From Paludibacteraceae bacterium (lineage in GTDB: Bacteria > Bacteroidota > Bacteroidia > Bacteroidales > Paludibacteraceae), in assembly GCA_017625155.1 (NCBI GenBank), contig JAGALP010000006.1, positions 35,956 through 99,955 on the forward strand: 64,000 bases of DNA. The letters are read 5' to 3'. The position numbers and the translations under genes are program-made. Under the pieces are notes generated by a model. It ran no database searches. It was not told the origin of the DNA and was given only the letters and a program-made list of their open reading frames with translations. Numbering within the stretch: position 1 is the stretch's first letter; every line of letters starts with the position of its first letter. Positions 6,797-16,613 of the stretch are shown here, piece after piece.

Positions 6797-8680
6797 TTAT
6801 TGTATCAATTTTATTTCAGTTTTTCCATTATCTCGTATGATATACATTCCTGATTGCAATTGTGGTATTTCTTTGCCATTATATATCATTCTTCCCATGA
6901 TGTCCCATATGGCTATTGCCGATTGGCTATAGGTGATTGGTGATTGAATGTCAGTAGGGACATATGTATAGCCCAATCGCTTATCCATCCATTCAACACG
7001 TTTGGTGATATATTCTTTGAGGTACTCAACCTCTGCTGCAAAACTACCACGAGCCACTGGATTCATGTGCTCTTGTCGGTTGAGGATATCCCAACGCATA
7101 AACGTGAGTGTTTGCGAGCGGTCAATCTCTGTGGCTATACTATCTATCCATACGCATAGGCTGGTAGCATCAATGCCATTGTGGCGAGCTTCACCCCATA
7201 TCTCACGAAGTTCTGGGATAGTTTGAGCATCTTGCAATACTATACGGCGCACAAATTGCCCCATACTACCAGCCACTGAACCGCCATCAAAGCATACAAA
7301 CTCTGTCTTGTTATTCAGCGGATAGGTGCGATAGTCGTTGTCAAAAGCGATATCAAAATCCCATACGGGGCCCGTGTAAGCTTTCTTTTCTCCGCGCTTT
7401 TTATATTGATATACGCTCCAATAGGTGTCGGTGTTGCCTGACAATTCGCCAATCAAGAAGTGGCGCAAAAATGTCTCTGCATCCAATATTGATCGCCAGC
7501 CATAGTCTTTGTTATCAAAATACGAAGCATATACTATCGCTTCCATCTCATCGAAGAAATTCTTTAAATACGTTGATTGCTCAGGTTTGATATCATCTTC
7601 ATCGGGTGACTTAATTGTCACAGGGATATTATTTTTGGATGTGAACCAACTTATTTCTTGATTAGCATAGGCGTCAATCTCCCATAAGTAGCCACCCGTT
7701 AGTGCTTCGCCAGATATATCAGAAGTTTCCATCTCATCGATATTTACACGGTTTTTGTTGACCTCTATTTGGTCACATAGTTGGTAACAACCTTTGTATT
7801 CACCGTTGAGTATCACATCCACAGATCTTCCATAAGGAGTGTATGGCATACCCATTACTTCACTAATATGGAATGCCAGCAAGTTACGCATCAATGTTTT
7901 ATCACCATAATTGCTGATAAGTGTCCATTTTTTGGCTTTGGCAGCTGCGTCTAATGGCTGTTGCTTGCTTTCGAACTTAATGCGATAAGGCTTTTTAGCA
8001 AAGTTCAGTGAAGCATTGCCACGTAGGCGTATTGTAGCTGTATCCATCACGTAAGTGTTGTCGGTGTCGATGATACGCACATAACTAGGGATATTGTGTT
8101 CCTTATCGTATGGCTCCTCAGCATTTACAGTGTTCATTATCACTACTGGTATTCCGCTTGGCAAATAAAACTCGCTTTCATCGCCTTCGCCCGCATGACC
8201 ATAGAACGCTAGTTCGGCAATATTGCATCGTTTGTCATGAGGACCTACATAGCGCACATAGCGAAAACCTTTGCTTACCATAATATCTGCATAGTGCATC
8301 TCGCCTATCACTCCCTTCTGGTCTATCAAATAGAGTGGCACTGCGTCCAGAAAGTCGCTTCGGTTAGCACCTTCTATCATACCCAACACTACGCGTTCTG
8401 GTCCTACTCCGTCGTTGCGAGGTGACCAACCCACGCGGGTAATCACATGCGATGTACCCAAATCCAAACCAACCCATGTATAGGAGCGGTCGAAAGAAGC
8501 ATAATAGGTGTTGAGATCGCCATCGAAAGCATTGGCAGGTTGATTGACGGTGGTGCTGATAGAACCATTACTATAATCTACAGCAGGTGAACCTATAGGG
8601 GTGCCCTGCAACAAGGAATCACTTGCCCATAAGGTGGTACTAAAGATGATAGCAGTTAGCGTAAGCAAATGTTTTTTCAT
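6797..8680 (-). CDS. Secreted CotH-type protein with discoidin-like domain and T9SS sorting domain
   Basis: Predicted start ATG 8680 gives 627 residues with a clear signal peptide (MKKHLLTLTAIIFSTTLWAS). Residues ~20-150 form an F5/8 type C (discoidin-like) domain (NAFDGDLNTYY, WVGLDLGTSHVITRVGW). The central ~380 residues are CotH-like, with LRGNASLNFAKKPYRIKF and the acidic GPVWDFDIAFDN motif seen in CotH protein kinases. The C-terminus (IWDIMGRMIYNGKEI ... LQSGMYIIR) looks like a type IX sorting domain, so the protein should reach the cell surface. The same frame continues upstream without a stop into the AI-2E permease, so the separate start is inferred from the signal peptide and the AT-rich sequence before it. 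The substrate of the CotH domain is unknown. Confidence 0.85.
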   Translation of the reverse strand: MKKHLLTLTAIIFSTTLWASDSLLQGTPIGSPAVDYSNGSISTTVNQPANAFDGDLNTYYASFDRSYTWVGLDLGTSHVITRVGWSPRNDGVGPERVVLGMIEGANRSDFLDAVPLYLIDQKGVIGEMHYADIMVSKGFRYVRYVGPHDKRCNIAELAFYGHAGEGDESEFYLPSGIPVVIMNTVNAEEPYDKEHNIPSYVRIIDTDNTYVMDTATIRLRGNASLNFAKKPYRIKFESKQQPLDAAAKAKKWTLISNYGDKTLMRNLLAFHISEVMGMPYTPYGRSVDVILNGEYKGCYQLCDQIEVNKNRVNIDEMETSDISGEALTGGYLWEIDAYANQEISWFTSKNNIPVTIKSPDEDDIKPEQSTYLKNFFDEMEAIVYASYFDNKDYGWRSILDAETFLRHFLIGELSGNTDTYWSVYQYKKRGEKKAYTGPVWDFDIAFDNDYRTYPLNNKTEFVCFDGGSVAGSMGQFVRRIVLQDAQTIPELREIWGEARHNGIDATSLCVWIDSIATEIDRSQTLTFMRWDILNRQEHMNPVARGSFAAEVEYLKEYITKRVEWMDKRLGYTYVPTDIQSPITYSQSAIAIWDIMGRMIYNGKEIPQLQSGMYIIRDNGKTEIKLIQ

Positions 8681-9835
8681 AATATTATTTTTTATTAGTG
8701 TCCATATTTTGCATTTCCGCACGGGAGTTGGTGGTAAGGGCTGTTCTGGAATATGTAGCACAAATCGCTTGTAATAGGATACGAGTAGGGTGGTCAATGG
8801 CAATGCAATAATCATTCCCACGAAACCGAGCAACGAACCCCATATGGATAGACTAAGCAGAATCCATGCAGGGCCCATGCCTGTGACATTGCCCATGATG
8901 GTAGGGACAAGTACCATATTCTCTACTATTTGCACGAAAACAAACACCGCTGCGATACAGAGTAGTACCACCCACAAAGGACGAGCAGTTTCTGCAGCCT
9001 GAATCAGGCCGAGTAATACCGCAGGAAAAGCACCCAATATTTGCATGTATGGTACCAAGTTCAGTACACCAATCATAATACCCAAACCAATGCCCATTGG
9101 CAGACCGATGACCTGAAAACCAATAGCGAAAAGTATGCCGTTGATGGCAGCTACAAGGGCTTGCCCGCGGAAATAAGCATTCATATTGCGGTCAAGGTCA
9201 CGCATCAGCATTACAATGCTATCGCGGAAGCGTTCTGGGAGGTATTTATGCCAATTAGTAGAAATCTTTTCATAATCAATCAGCAGAAAAATGATGTACA
9301 TCAAGCATACAAACACTACCGCTAAACTCAAAATGGCATTCACACCATTACTAATCCAATCACCCAAAACAGGGATGACTTTCTTGATGCCTTGTTGCAC
9401 TTCTTCAGATTGCAGAAGTGTCTTGATATCCAAACTCTGGATAATCTCTTCAATACGTGCATTGACGCGAGGCGAGAAATACGCATTGCCGTCCCATTGG
9501 GTGAGATAAGTCTTGACACTATGCGAAAGAGAAGTGGCTTGACGACTGATAGCAGGTACCACGGCTGCTACTGCACCAGTGAGCAGTCCTATCACCAGCA
9601 GAATAGTTACCACGACCGACAATACGCGATTCTTCAGTCGGCACTTATGCTGAAAGAAATGCACGATAGGCGCCAACATATATGCCACCACGAAACTAAT
9701 CAAAAATGGCAACAACACACCACTCAGCCGACGAATGAGTGCATATAATGCTATCAACACAACGACGGTTATTATGCAGCGAACAATCGTTGCACGATTA
9801 AATGTCGTTTTGGTATTTTTCATTTCTTCTGCCAT
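8681..9835 (-). CDS. AI-2E family transporter (PerM-like), no stop before the CotH frame
   Basis: About 360 residues of a multi-pass inner-membrane protein of the AI-2 exporter-like/PerM family: two N-terminal membrane helices, a long extracytoplasmic segment (~65-150), then several helices with the family-type LVPYMQILGAFPAVLLGL and VENMVLVPTIMGN. It should end near PLPPTPVRK, but no stop follows and the frame runs for about 12 codons into the CotH-type signal peptide. ATG 9835 is preferred; the longer frame begins at a TTG (9874) inside the promoter. Members export small molecules or ions; the substrate here cannot be predicted. Confidence 0.85.
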
Positions 9836-9863
9836 AATACTCCATCGTACATAAAATAGCGTG

Positions 9864-9895
9864 CAAAGGTACAATAAAATTTACGAATCTGCAAG
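9864..9895 (-). promoter_or_regulatory. Promoter of the AI-2E/CotH/gltX unit
   Basis: Minus strand: CTTG (9895-9892), 20 bases, TACCTTTG (9871-9864), 28 bases before ATG 9835. It overlaps the spurious TTG start at 9874. Confidence 0.7.
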
Positions 9896-9930
9896 TTATT
9901 TTTCATAAAAGTGATTTTTCGTTTGATTCA

Positions 9931-9962
9931 TTTGTATATGTACAAAAAAAATAGTACCTTTG
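9931..9962 (+). promoter_or_regulatory. Promoter of the nitroreductase-lipoprotein-pdxA unit
   Basis: TTTG (9931-9934), 20 bases, TACCTTTG (9955-9962), 26 bases before ATG 9989. Confidence 0.8.
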
Positions 9963-9988
9963 TAGCGAATTTATTATTTTGACTAATT

Positions 9989-10498
9989 ATGCGTGATTTT
10001 CAGAGTTTGTGCCAAATACGGCGCTCGTATAGAAAATATACCAACCAACCAGTAGAGCAGGAGAAATTGGACTATATTATCCGTTGTGCGCTCATGTCGC
10101 CTGCAGGCAAGAGAATGAACCCATGGCACTTCGTGGTAATCAAAAATGAGGAAATTCTGCGCCAATTAGCAGGTTGCCGCACCTACGGCAGTGGTATGTT
10201 TGATACCGCCATGGCGGGCATCGTGGTGGCTGCGGACACCAGCGTGATTGATACATGGCAATGCGATGCGGCTATCGCTGCACAGAATATTTGGCTCGCT
10301 GCTGCGGACCAAGGATTGGGTGCTTGTTGGTGCCATGTGTATCAAAGAGAAGGCGCGGAGGACTTGGTGCGCAAGTTGACGGGACTGCCAGAGAACTATA
10401 CCGTACTATGCGTGATGTCCCTCGGCTACAAGAACGAAGAGCGCAAACCTTTCGACTTCGAGAAATTACAATACGAGAAAGTCAGTCAGATCAATTAA
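9989..10498 (+). CDS. Nitroreductase family protein
   Basis: A 169-residue FMN-dependent NAD(P)H oxidoreductase of the small nitroreductase type. Features seen: the N-terminal FMN-binding RRSYRKYTNQPV, the SPAGKRMNPWHFVVI segment, and GLGACWCHVY in the C-terminal half. The length fits the short single-domain subgroup. It probably acts as a cytoplasmic dimer; the substrate cannot be read from sequence. It is first in a unit with the lipoprotein gene (12-base gap) and pdxA. Confidence 0.9.
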   Translation: MRDFQSLCQIRRSYRKYTNQPVEQEKLDYIIRCALMSPAGKRMNPWHFVVIKNEEILRQLAGCRTYGSGMFDTAMAGIVVAADTSVIDTWQCDAAIAAQNIWLAAADQGLGACWCHVYQREGAEDLVRKLTGLPENYTVLCVMSLGYKNEERKPFDFEKLQYEKVSQIN

Positions 10499-10510
10499 AA
10501 TTATAAAAAT

Positions 10511-11038
10511 ATGAAAAACTGTTATTATCTATGTATGTTATTCTTAGTGACATTCGTGTGCACTAATTGTGAACCAAATAATCCTCATGTAGATTACAAA
10601 GAGGGAGAGGTAAATCAAATAATATTGTCAGTAGAAGATAAGGAAACTCTAGATATAATATTTCAACATGTAGAATCTACAAAAGCTAATGATTTGTTAA
10701 ATGATGCAGAGGCTAAATGTGTATCTTTTATAGTTCGCTCCAAGACAGATTTGCAGCAATTAGCACCCAAAGGAGTTAATGTTCCTGATTTAGATTTTGA
10801 AAACTATAGCCTTGTGTGGTGTGTTTATGAATCACCATATTTGACGGCAAAAGTAACTAGTTATCGCATGTTTATGCAGAAAGACGGAGTGGCTCAATTA
10901 AATGTAGATTATAAATGTACTTCTATTGCGGCTGCATTTGGTGAAAATTGCCATTATGCGTTGTTCGATGTACCTAGTGCCGCAATAAAATACATCAATG
11001 TTGATTGTGTGCAAGAATCACGCAATTCGAATAACTAA
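10511..11038 (+). CDS. Putative lipoprotein, unknown function
   Basis: A 175-residue protein with a hydrophobic N-terminus followed by a cysteine at residue 20 (FVCTNC), compatible with signal peptidase II cleavage although the lipobox is not canonical. The mature part contains four more cysteines (C70, C104, C136, C147) that could form disulfides. I do not recognise the family. Codon use is distinctly AT-rich (many TTA, ATA, AGA) compared with pdxA and the nitroreductase on either side, which hints at a more recent arrival or relaxed constraint. It is placed between two metabolic genes in the same direction with short gaps. Confidence 0.75.
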   Translation: MKNCYYLCMLFLVTFVCTNCEPNNPHVDYKEGEVNQIILSVEDKETLDIIFQHVESTKANDLLNDAEAKCVSFIVRSKTDLQQLAPKGVNVPDLDFENYSLVWCVYESPYLTAKVTSYRMFMQKDGVAQLNVDYKCTSIAAAFGENCHYALFDVPSAAIKYINVDCVQESRNSNN

Positions 11039-11063
11039 GAATGATATTATATTTTAGATACAA

Positions 11064-12149
11064 ATGAAACCAACAATAGCAATTACAGCAGGCGATATCA
11101 ATGGAGTAGGGTATGAGATTATCCTCAAATCGTTGGTGAATCCACACATCTGCGAGATTTGTCGCCCTATCGTGTATGGCAACGCCAAAGTAGCACGCCA
11201 ACATATGCAAACCCTCGATGAGGAGTACCGTAATATCCAATGGAATATCATCCAAGACCCCAAACAGGCGAAAGATGGTAGACTGAACCTCATTACTTGT
11301 TACCCCGATGACACACCTGTGCAATTAGGTGTATCCACACCCGAAGCAGGAAAAGCATCGCTCAAGAGCTTGCAACGCGCATGCCAAGACCTCAAGAACG
11401 GCCTGGTACACGCCATCGTGACGGCACCTATCAACAAGGATAACATCCAATCGGATGAGTTCCGCTATTCAGGACACACCGAGTACTTGACACAGCTATT
11501 TGGCGAAGGCAAAGATAGTCTGATGATGATGATTAGCGACCGCATGCGTGTGGCATTGGTATGCAACCATACACCTATCGCCAAAGTGGCAGAGACCATC
11601 ACAGAGGAGCGTATCCTCAGCAAACTGGCTGTGCTCAACGACACCCTGAAGATGGACTTCACTTGCCGCAAACCACGCATCGCTGTGTTGGCACTCAACC
11701 CACACGCAGGCGATAACGGACTGATTGGCGAGGAAGAGACCAATATCATTCGCCCTGCTATCGCCAAGGCGCAGGAACAAGGTATCTGGGCTTTTGGTCC
11801 TTATTCGGCTGACGGTTTCTTTGGCGCAGGACAATACAACCACTTCGATGCCGTGTTGGCCATGTACCACGATCAGGGGTTAGCGCCATTCAAGGCATTG
11901 GATATGAGTGGCGTGAACTTCACTGCGGGACTGCCTGTAGTGCGCACCTCGCCCGACCATGGAACAGCATACAGTTTGGCAGGCAAGAACGAAGCCGATG
12001 CAACCAGCATCCTGCACGCTATCTATGCCGCCATAGATGTTCTGCGCCAGCGTGAGGAGAACGAGAAACTGCTCGCCAACCAACTCGTAGTGGAAATCAA
12101 AGAAGTGAAGAAAGAGTACAAAGTAGAGAAATTCGTTCCGCAGGATTGA
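11064..12149 (+). CDS. pdxA: 4-hydroxythreonine-4-phosphate dehydrogenase
   Basis: Oxidises 4-phosphohydroxy-L-threonine in de novo pyridoxal 5'-phosphate synthesis (DXP-dependent route), so it shares the precursor DXP with the MEP enzymes in this window. Signatures: N-terminal AITAGDINGVGYEI, FRYSGHTEYL (metal-binding His), YHDQGLAPFK (second metal His) and TSPDHGTAYSLAG. Its 361 residues are slightly more than the ~330 of E. coli PdxA. The terminator at 12186-12223 follows directly. Confidence 0.96.
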   Translation: MKPTIAITAGDINGVGYEIILKSLVNPHICEICRPIVYGNAKVARQHMQTLDEEYRNIQWNIIQDPKQAKDGRLNLITCYPDDTPVQLGVSTPEAGKASLKSLQRACQDLKNGLVHAIVTAPINKDNIQSDEFRYSGHTEYLTQLFGEGKDSLMMMISDRMRVALVCNHTPIAKVAETITEERILSKLAVLNDTLKMDFTCRKPRIAVLALNPHAGDNGLIGEEETNIIRPAIAKAQEQGIWAFGPYSADGFFGAGQYNHFDAVLAMYHDQGLAPFKALDMSGVNFTAGLPVVRTSPDHGTAYSLAGKNEADATSILHAIYAAIDVLRQREENEKLLANQLVVEIKEVKKEYKVEKFVPQD

Positions 12150-12185
12150 TACCAAACTTCTATTCGAACCTTCTCTCCAACAGAT

Positions 12186-12223
12186 ATTCGCCATTTGTGT
12201 TTTATGCACAAGTGGCGAATTTT
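12186..12223 (+). terminator. Intrinsic terminator after pdxA
   Basis: ATTCGCCA (12186-12193) pairs with TGGCGAAT (12213-12220), extended by an inner TTGTG/CACAA pair; a short T tract follows. Confidence 0.8.
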
Positions 12224-12324
12224 GTATTACTCATAGTTTGACCAAAATTGAAAAAGGTTGACTAATCAGTTTCTAACAAAAATCGTCTTATTCTCCTAAA
12301 ACTTTTCTACTCAAAATTAAAATA

Positions 12325-12356
12325 TTTGCATATCTCAAAAAAATATAGTACCTTTG
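12325..12356 (+). promoter_or_regulatory. Promoter of the M16 peptidase-era unit
   Basis: TTTG (12325-12328), 20 bases, TACCTTTG (12349-12356), 41 bases before ATG 12398. Confidence 0.8.
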
Positions 12357-12397
12357 TGCGCTAAAACGAAAACACAATATTAAACACACCAAGTTAT

Positions 12398-15295
12398 ATG
12401 AAAAGAGTATTAGTCAGTTTGATTTGTGTCTGCCTCACATTTGCGGCATGGGCACAGAATGATGATTTTGTTCAATACCAATTGGACAATGGTTTGACCG
12501 TTTACTTGTGGGAAGACCATGACCAACCCGATGTGCAGGGTTGGACTGTCACCCGCGCGGGTTCCATTGATGAGCCTGCTGATGCTACTGGTCTGGCACA
12601 CTACCTCGAGCACATGCTCTTCAAAGGTACCGACCGCATTGGCGCACTTGATTGGGCAAAAGAAAAACCTCTCTATGAGCAAATCATCGCGCTCTACGAT
12701 ACACTGGCACTCACCACCGATGACCAAGCGCGCGAGGCAGTACAACTGCGTATCAACGAAGTGTCGCGTGAAGCTGCGCAATATGCTGCTACGGATGAAT
12801 TCTCCAACCTGATTCAGGGTATTGGTGGCGAAGGATTGAACGCGTTTACCAGTTATGATGTGACCTGCTACATGAACTCGTTCCCTTCTTATCAGATGGA
12901 GCGTTGGCTCACTCTTTACGCAGACCGCTTGACCAATCCTGTGTTCCGTAGCTTCCAAGCCGAACTAGAGAATGTGTTCGAGGAATACAATATGTACCTT
13001 GACGATAACTCCACCCACGTGCGCAACTTTATTTTCGGCAAACTATACGAGGGACATGCCTACGCACGCAACATCATCGGCTATCCAGAGGATTTGAAGA
13101 ATCCTAAACTGCGCAAGCTCATAGACTTCTACAATACATGGTATGTGCCTAACAATATGGCACTCATCTTGGTGGGCGATTTCGAGATTGAGACTACCAA
13201 ACCATTGATTGAAAAGACCTTTGGCAAACTGCAATCGCGCCCTCTGCCTGAGCGCACAAAGTATCCTACTACCACTTTCACACAAGATGAGCGATATACC
13301 GCCAAACTGGGCTATATGCCTGAGTTGAATATCGCATACAACGGTGTGGCTGTGGGCGATAAAGATGAACTGACATTGAATTTTGTAGCTAATCTGCTCT
13401 CCAACTCCATGCAGATTGGTTTGCTTGACCAACTGACATTGGACAACAAACTGATGTATGCCGTAGCAGCCAACGACACACGCCGTGACCAAGGTCGCTT
13501 CCTTGTGGTGGCAGTGCCATACATGGATGCTCAAACCCAAACCTATACTTCGCTCAAAGAAACGGAGGAATTGGTTATGAAAGAGGTGCAGAAACTGGTG
13601 GATGGCGATATTGACCCTGAGTTGGTGGAGATGGTGCGCCAGAACTTCTACCAAGAGTTTGACCGCACAATGGAGTATCCTCAGATGAAAGTATCGCTGC
13701 TCTACAACGCTTTTACTTATCAACAATCGGTAGAGGAGATCCTGCGCGAGAAAGAGTTGGTGGCTGCTATCACAATAGATGACCTCAAGCGCGTAGCAAA
13801 GCAGTATTTAGGTGCCCCAAAGAAGGTGTTTGAAATAGAGGAGGGTACACCTAAAAAAGACAAACTGCCTAAACCAAAAATCAAATCACTGGAGTCGCCA
13901 AAGGGCGAGTCGGAGTATTGCCAATACTTAGATGCTATTCCTGCGGGCAAACTGACACCTACTTTCATTGACTTCTCTGACATTGACCAAGACCGCTTCT
14001 ACGAGGGTGTGAGTGTATATTGCACACCAAACACTAAGAACCATATCTTCTCACTTCGCTTGAAATATGGTGTGGGCACATACGAGTTGCCACTATTGGA
14101 GTATGCTGCATCGCTAATGAATATGTCGGGTATCAAGGGTACACCAGGCATCAAGCCAGCAGAGTTCCGCGCTAACCTCGCTAAGTTGGGCGGCAAATGC
14201 AGTTACTCAGTATCGGACGGATACTTCTATGTAGATATTGAAGGCAACGAGGAAAACTTAGAGAAGATTGTGGAGATGGTCAATCTGCACATGATGTTCC
14301 CTAACTTCGAATCCGAAAACGACATGCTAATCAACAATATCAAGGGTCAAGCATATTCTTCGCGCAAAGTAGAGGAACGCAACACCGATATTGTGGCTGA
14401 TGCAGCTTTCGACTATGTACGTTATGGCGAAAACTCTCCATACGTCAAGCGTCCAGCATTGATGGAAGAGGTGCTGCAAATGACTCCTTCGCAACTCGAA
14501 GGTGTGTTGCACCAAGTGCAAAACTACGAGTTGGAGATTCACTACGCAGGTGCGTTGCCAGCGTTGGATGTGAAGAATATCCTCTATACCAAACTTTCAC
14601 TCAACCAGCATGTACGCCCAACCAAATCGCCTGTGGAGCGTCCTGTTGTGCCTATCACAGAGAATAAGATATACTTCCTCCCTGATGCAAGTATGCAACA
14701 AGCCAAAGTGTATTTCCTCATTGATGGCGAACCATACAACGTGAAGGAAGCAGTAAACTATATGGCATTCAACGAGTACTTTGGTGGCGGTTTCTCTGGT
14801 CTGGTAATGAACGAGATACGCGAAAAACGCTCTATGGCATACACCGCATATGGCTATTTCTCACGCGCTCCAAAGCAAGGACAACTGACCAAGTTCACGG
14901 GCTATGTGGGTACACAATCCGACAAGGTAGCTGATGCGATAGACGTGTATATGAGCCTCTTGGATTCTATGCCACAATATCCAGAAACGATGGAGAATAT
15001 CCGCACCGTCTTACGTCAGTCGGTATTATCCAACAAGCCTACTTTCCGCGGCAAGAGCCAGCGTCTGACAGCCAATATGCTCTTGGGCTACAAGGTGGAC
15101 CCTGCCATGCTGCAAGTGCGTGATATTCAACGCTTGACTTTTGATAATGTGCTATCTTTCTATGAGCAACGAGTAAAAGGTAAACCTATCACTATTCTCA
15201 TCATGGGTGACCCTAAACTCATTGACCAAAAGCAAATCAAAGCCAAGTATGGCAAGATTACCAAACTCTCTAAATCACGATTGTTCAGTTATTAA
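12398..15295 (+). CDS. M16 (pitrilysin-like) zinc metallopeptidase, exported
   Basis: A 965-residue protein with a signal peptide (residues 1-20, ending AAWAQ). The inverted zinc motif HYLEH is at residues 68-72 (GLAHYLEHMLFKG), with the downstream glutamate in ENVFEEYNMY. Two M16 halves are present: the active N-terminal half, and a C-terminal half with the conserved FGGGFSGLVMNEIREK substrate-channel segment. It should degrade peptides in the periplasm. It is followed 4 bases later by era, from the same promoter. Length and domain order fit the Bacteroidota insulinase-family proteins. Confidence 0.93.
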   Translation: MKRVLVSLICVCLTFAAWAQNDDFVQYQLDNGLTVYLWEDHDQPDVQGWTVTRAGSIDEPADATGLAHYLEHMLFKGTDRIGALDWAKEKPLYEQIIALYDTLALTTDDQAREAVQLRINEVSREAAQYAATDEFSNLIQGIGGEGLNAFTSYDVTCYMNSFPSYQMERWLTLYADRLTNPVFRSFQAELENVFEEYNMYLDDNSTHVRNFIFGKLYEGHAYARNIIGYPEDLKNPKLRKLIDFYNTWYVPNNMALILVGDFEIETTKPLIEKTFGKLQSRPLPERTKYPTTTFTQDERYTAKLGYMPELNIAYNGVAVGDKDELTLNFVANLLSNSMQIGLLDQLTLDNKLMYAVAANDTRRDQGRFLVVAVPYMDAQTQTYTSLKETEELVMKEVQKLVDGDIDPELVEMVRQNFYQEFDRTMEYPQMKVSLLYNAFTYQQSVEEILREKELVAAITIDDLKRVAKQYLGAPKKVFEIEEGTPKKDKLPKPKIKSLESPKGESEYCQYLDAIPAGKLTPTFIDFSDIDQDRFYEGVSVYCTPNTKNHIFSLRLKYGVGTYELPLLEYAASLMNMSGIKGTPGIKPAEFRANLAKLGGKCSYSVSDGYFYVDIEGNEENLEKIVEMVNLHMMFPNFESENDMLINNIKGQAYSSRKVEERNTDIVADAAFDYVRYGENSPYVKRPALMEEVLQMTPSQLEGVLHQVQNYELEIHYAGALPALDVKNILYTKLSLNQHVRPTKSPVERPVVPITENKIYFLPDASMQQAKVYFLIDGEPYNVKEAVNYMAFNEYFGGGFSGLVMNEIREKRSMAYTAYGYFSRAPKQGQLTKFTGYVGTQSDKVADAIDVYMSLLDSMPQYPETMENIRTVLRQSVLSNKPTFRGKSQRLTANMLLGYKVDPAMLQVRDIQRLTFDNVLSFYEQRVKGKPITILIMGDPKLIDQKQIKAKYGKITKLSKSRLFSY

Positions 15296-15299
15296 GTAA

Positions 15300-16202
15300 A
15301 TGCATAAATCAGGTTTTGTAAATATAGTAGGTAATCCCAATGTGGGTAAGTCCACGCTGATGAATGTATTGGTGGGTGAGCGTCTTTCGATTATCACCTC
15401 CAAGGCACAAACCACTCGCCACCGTATCATGGGTATAGTCAATGGCGATGACTTCCAAATGGTATATAGCGACACGCCAGGTGTGCTGCAACCCAATTAC
15501 AAGCTCCAAGAGCAGATGCTGGAGTTCTCACGCTCGGCGTTGGTGGATGCGGATGTATTGCTCTATGTGACAGACGTACAAGACAACCCCGACAAGAATG
15601 CCGACTTCCTCGACAAAGTGAAGCGCATCAAAGCGAAGGTGTTCTTGATTATCAACAAGATAGACCTTACTACGCAAGAGACATTAGAGCAACTGGTGGA
15701 GTACTGGCATCGCGTGTTGCCCGAGGCAACGGTATTCCCTATCTCCGCACAGCAGAAGTTTGGCACCGACCAACTCTTTGCCGCTATCCGTGAGGCGTTG
15801 CCTGAATGTCCGCCATTCTTCCCAAAAGACCAATTGACCGACAAGTCATCGCGTTTTTTTGTGGACGAGATGATCCGCGAGAAGATTCTCTTGAACTACG
15901 ATAAGGAGATTCCTTATAGCGTAGAGGTAGAGGTAGAGTCGTTTTTGGACGAGGAACCCGATGAGCAACACCCTGAGGGAATGATTCGCATAGGTGCTGT
16001 GATTTATGTGGAGCGCGACAGTCAGAAGGGTATCATTATTGGTAAAGGTGGCAAAGCATTGAAGCGTGTAGGCACACAAGCCCGCCGTGAGATAGAGGCG
16101 TTCTTTGGCAAGCCTGTATTCCTGCAACTCTTTGTGAAAGTGGATAAAGACTGGCGTAGTTCGCAAACACGCTTGCGCCACTACGGTTACGACTTGAATT
16201 AA
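15300..16202 (+). CDS. era: GTPase Era
   Basis: Essential GTPase that binds 16S rRNA during small-subunit maturation. Motifs: G1 [10 protein letters not shown] (residues ~11-20), G3 DTPG, G4 NKID, and a C-terminal KH domain with GIIIGKGGKALK. Its 300 residues equal the family norm. The start 4 bases after the peptidase stop implies cotranscription. Confidence 0.97.
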   Translation: MHKSGFVNIVGNPNVGKSTLMNVLVGERLSIITSKAQTTRHRIMGIVNGDDFQMVYSDTPGVLQPNYKLQEQMLEFSRSALVDADVLLYVTDVQDNPDKNADFLDKVKRIKAKVFLIINKIDLTTQETLEQLVEYWHRVLPEATVFPISAQQKFGTDQLFAAIREALPECPPFFPKDQLTDKSSRFFVDEMIREKILLNYDKEIPYSVEVEVESFLDEEPDEQHPEGMIRIGAVIYVERDSQKGIIIGKGGKALKRVGTQARREIEAFFGKPVFLQLFVKVDKDWRSSQTRLRHYGYDLN

Positions 16203-16249
16203 ATAAGGGTGAGGGTAAATGAAATATATTCAAAAAAAAGTATATTTTT

Positions 16250-16281
16250 CTTGCATATATAAAAAAAAAGTGTTACCTTTG
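16250..16281 (+). promoter_or_regulatory. Promoter of the small DNA-binding protein gene
   Basis: CTTG (16250-16253), 20 bases, TACCTTTG (16274-16281). The 5' leader to ATG 16350 is about 65 bases. Confidence 0.7.
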
Positions 16282-16349
16282 CGCTCGAAATACAAATAAA
16301 GAAAACAAATTTCAATTAAATATTATTAACTATCTAAAAATTAGTTACT

Positions 16350-16592
16350 ATGATTCGCACAACATTCAACCAATTGAGAGAAGTGAAGGATAGCCTTCCA
16401 AAGGGTAGTTCAGCTGTAATAGCTGAGGAGTTAGGTATTGCAGCTGATGATGTAAGAGCATTCTTTAATGGAACAGCAACTGCTGGTTATCATATTGAGC
16501 AAGGTCCTGATGGAGGTATTGTAGTATTGGAAGATACAAAAATATTGGATGTCGCTCTTCGTCTTGCTTGGGCTACTAAACATGCTCTGTAA
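16350..16592 (+). CDS. Small conserved Bacteroidota protein, probable HTH DNA-binding
   Basis: An 80-residue protein. Residues 1-45 read as a small helix-turn-helix (FNQLREVKDSLPKGSSAVIA then EELGIAADDVRAFF), and the C-terminal half carries GPDGGIVVLEDTKILDVAL, a pattern I recall from short Bacteroidota proteins labelled DNA-binding. It has its own promoter and a ~65-base leader. It ends 21 bases before the exported-protein gene, so the two may be cotranscribed. Target and role are unknown. Confidence 0.8.
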   Translation: MIRTTFNQLREVKDSLPKGSSAVIAEELGIAADDVRAFFNGTATAGYHIEQGPDGGIVVLEDTKILDVALRLAWATKHAL

Positions 16593-16613
16593 AAGGTGCG
16601 CTTTTGTATAGAA

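Noticed and set aside
5939-6853. 304-residue frame antisense to gltX
   Set aside because: It is a mirror of a highly conserved coding sequence, with no recognisable domain; long antisense frames are expected from codon bias.
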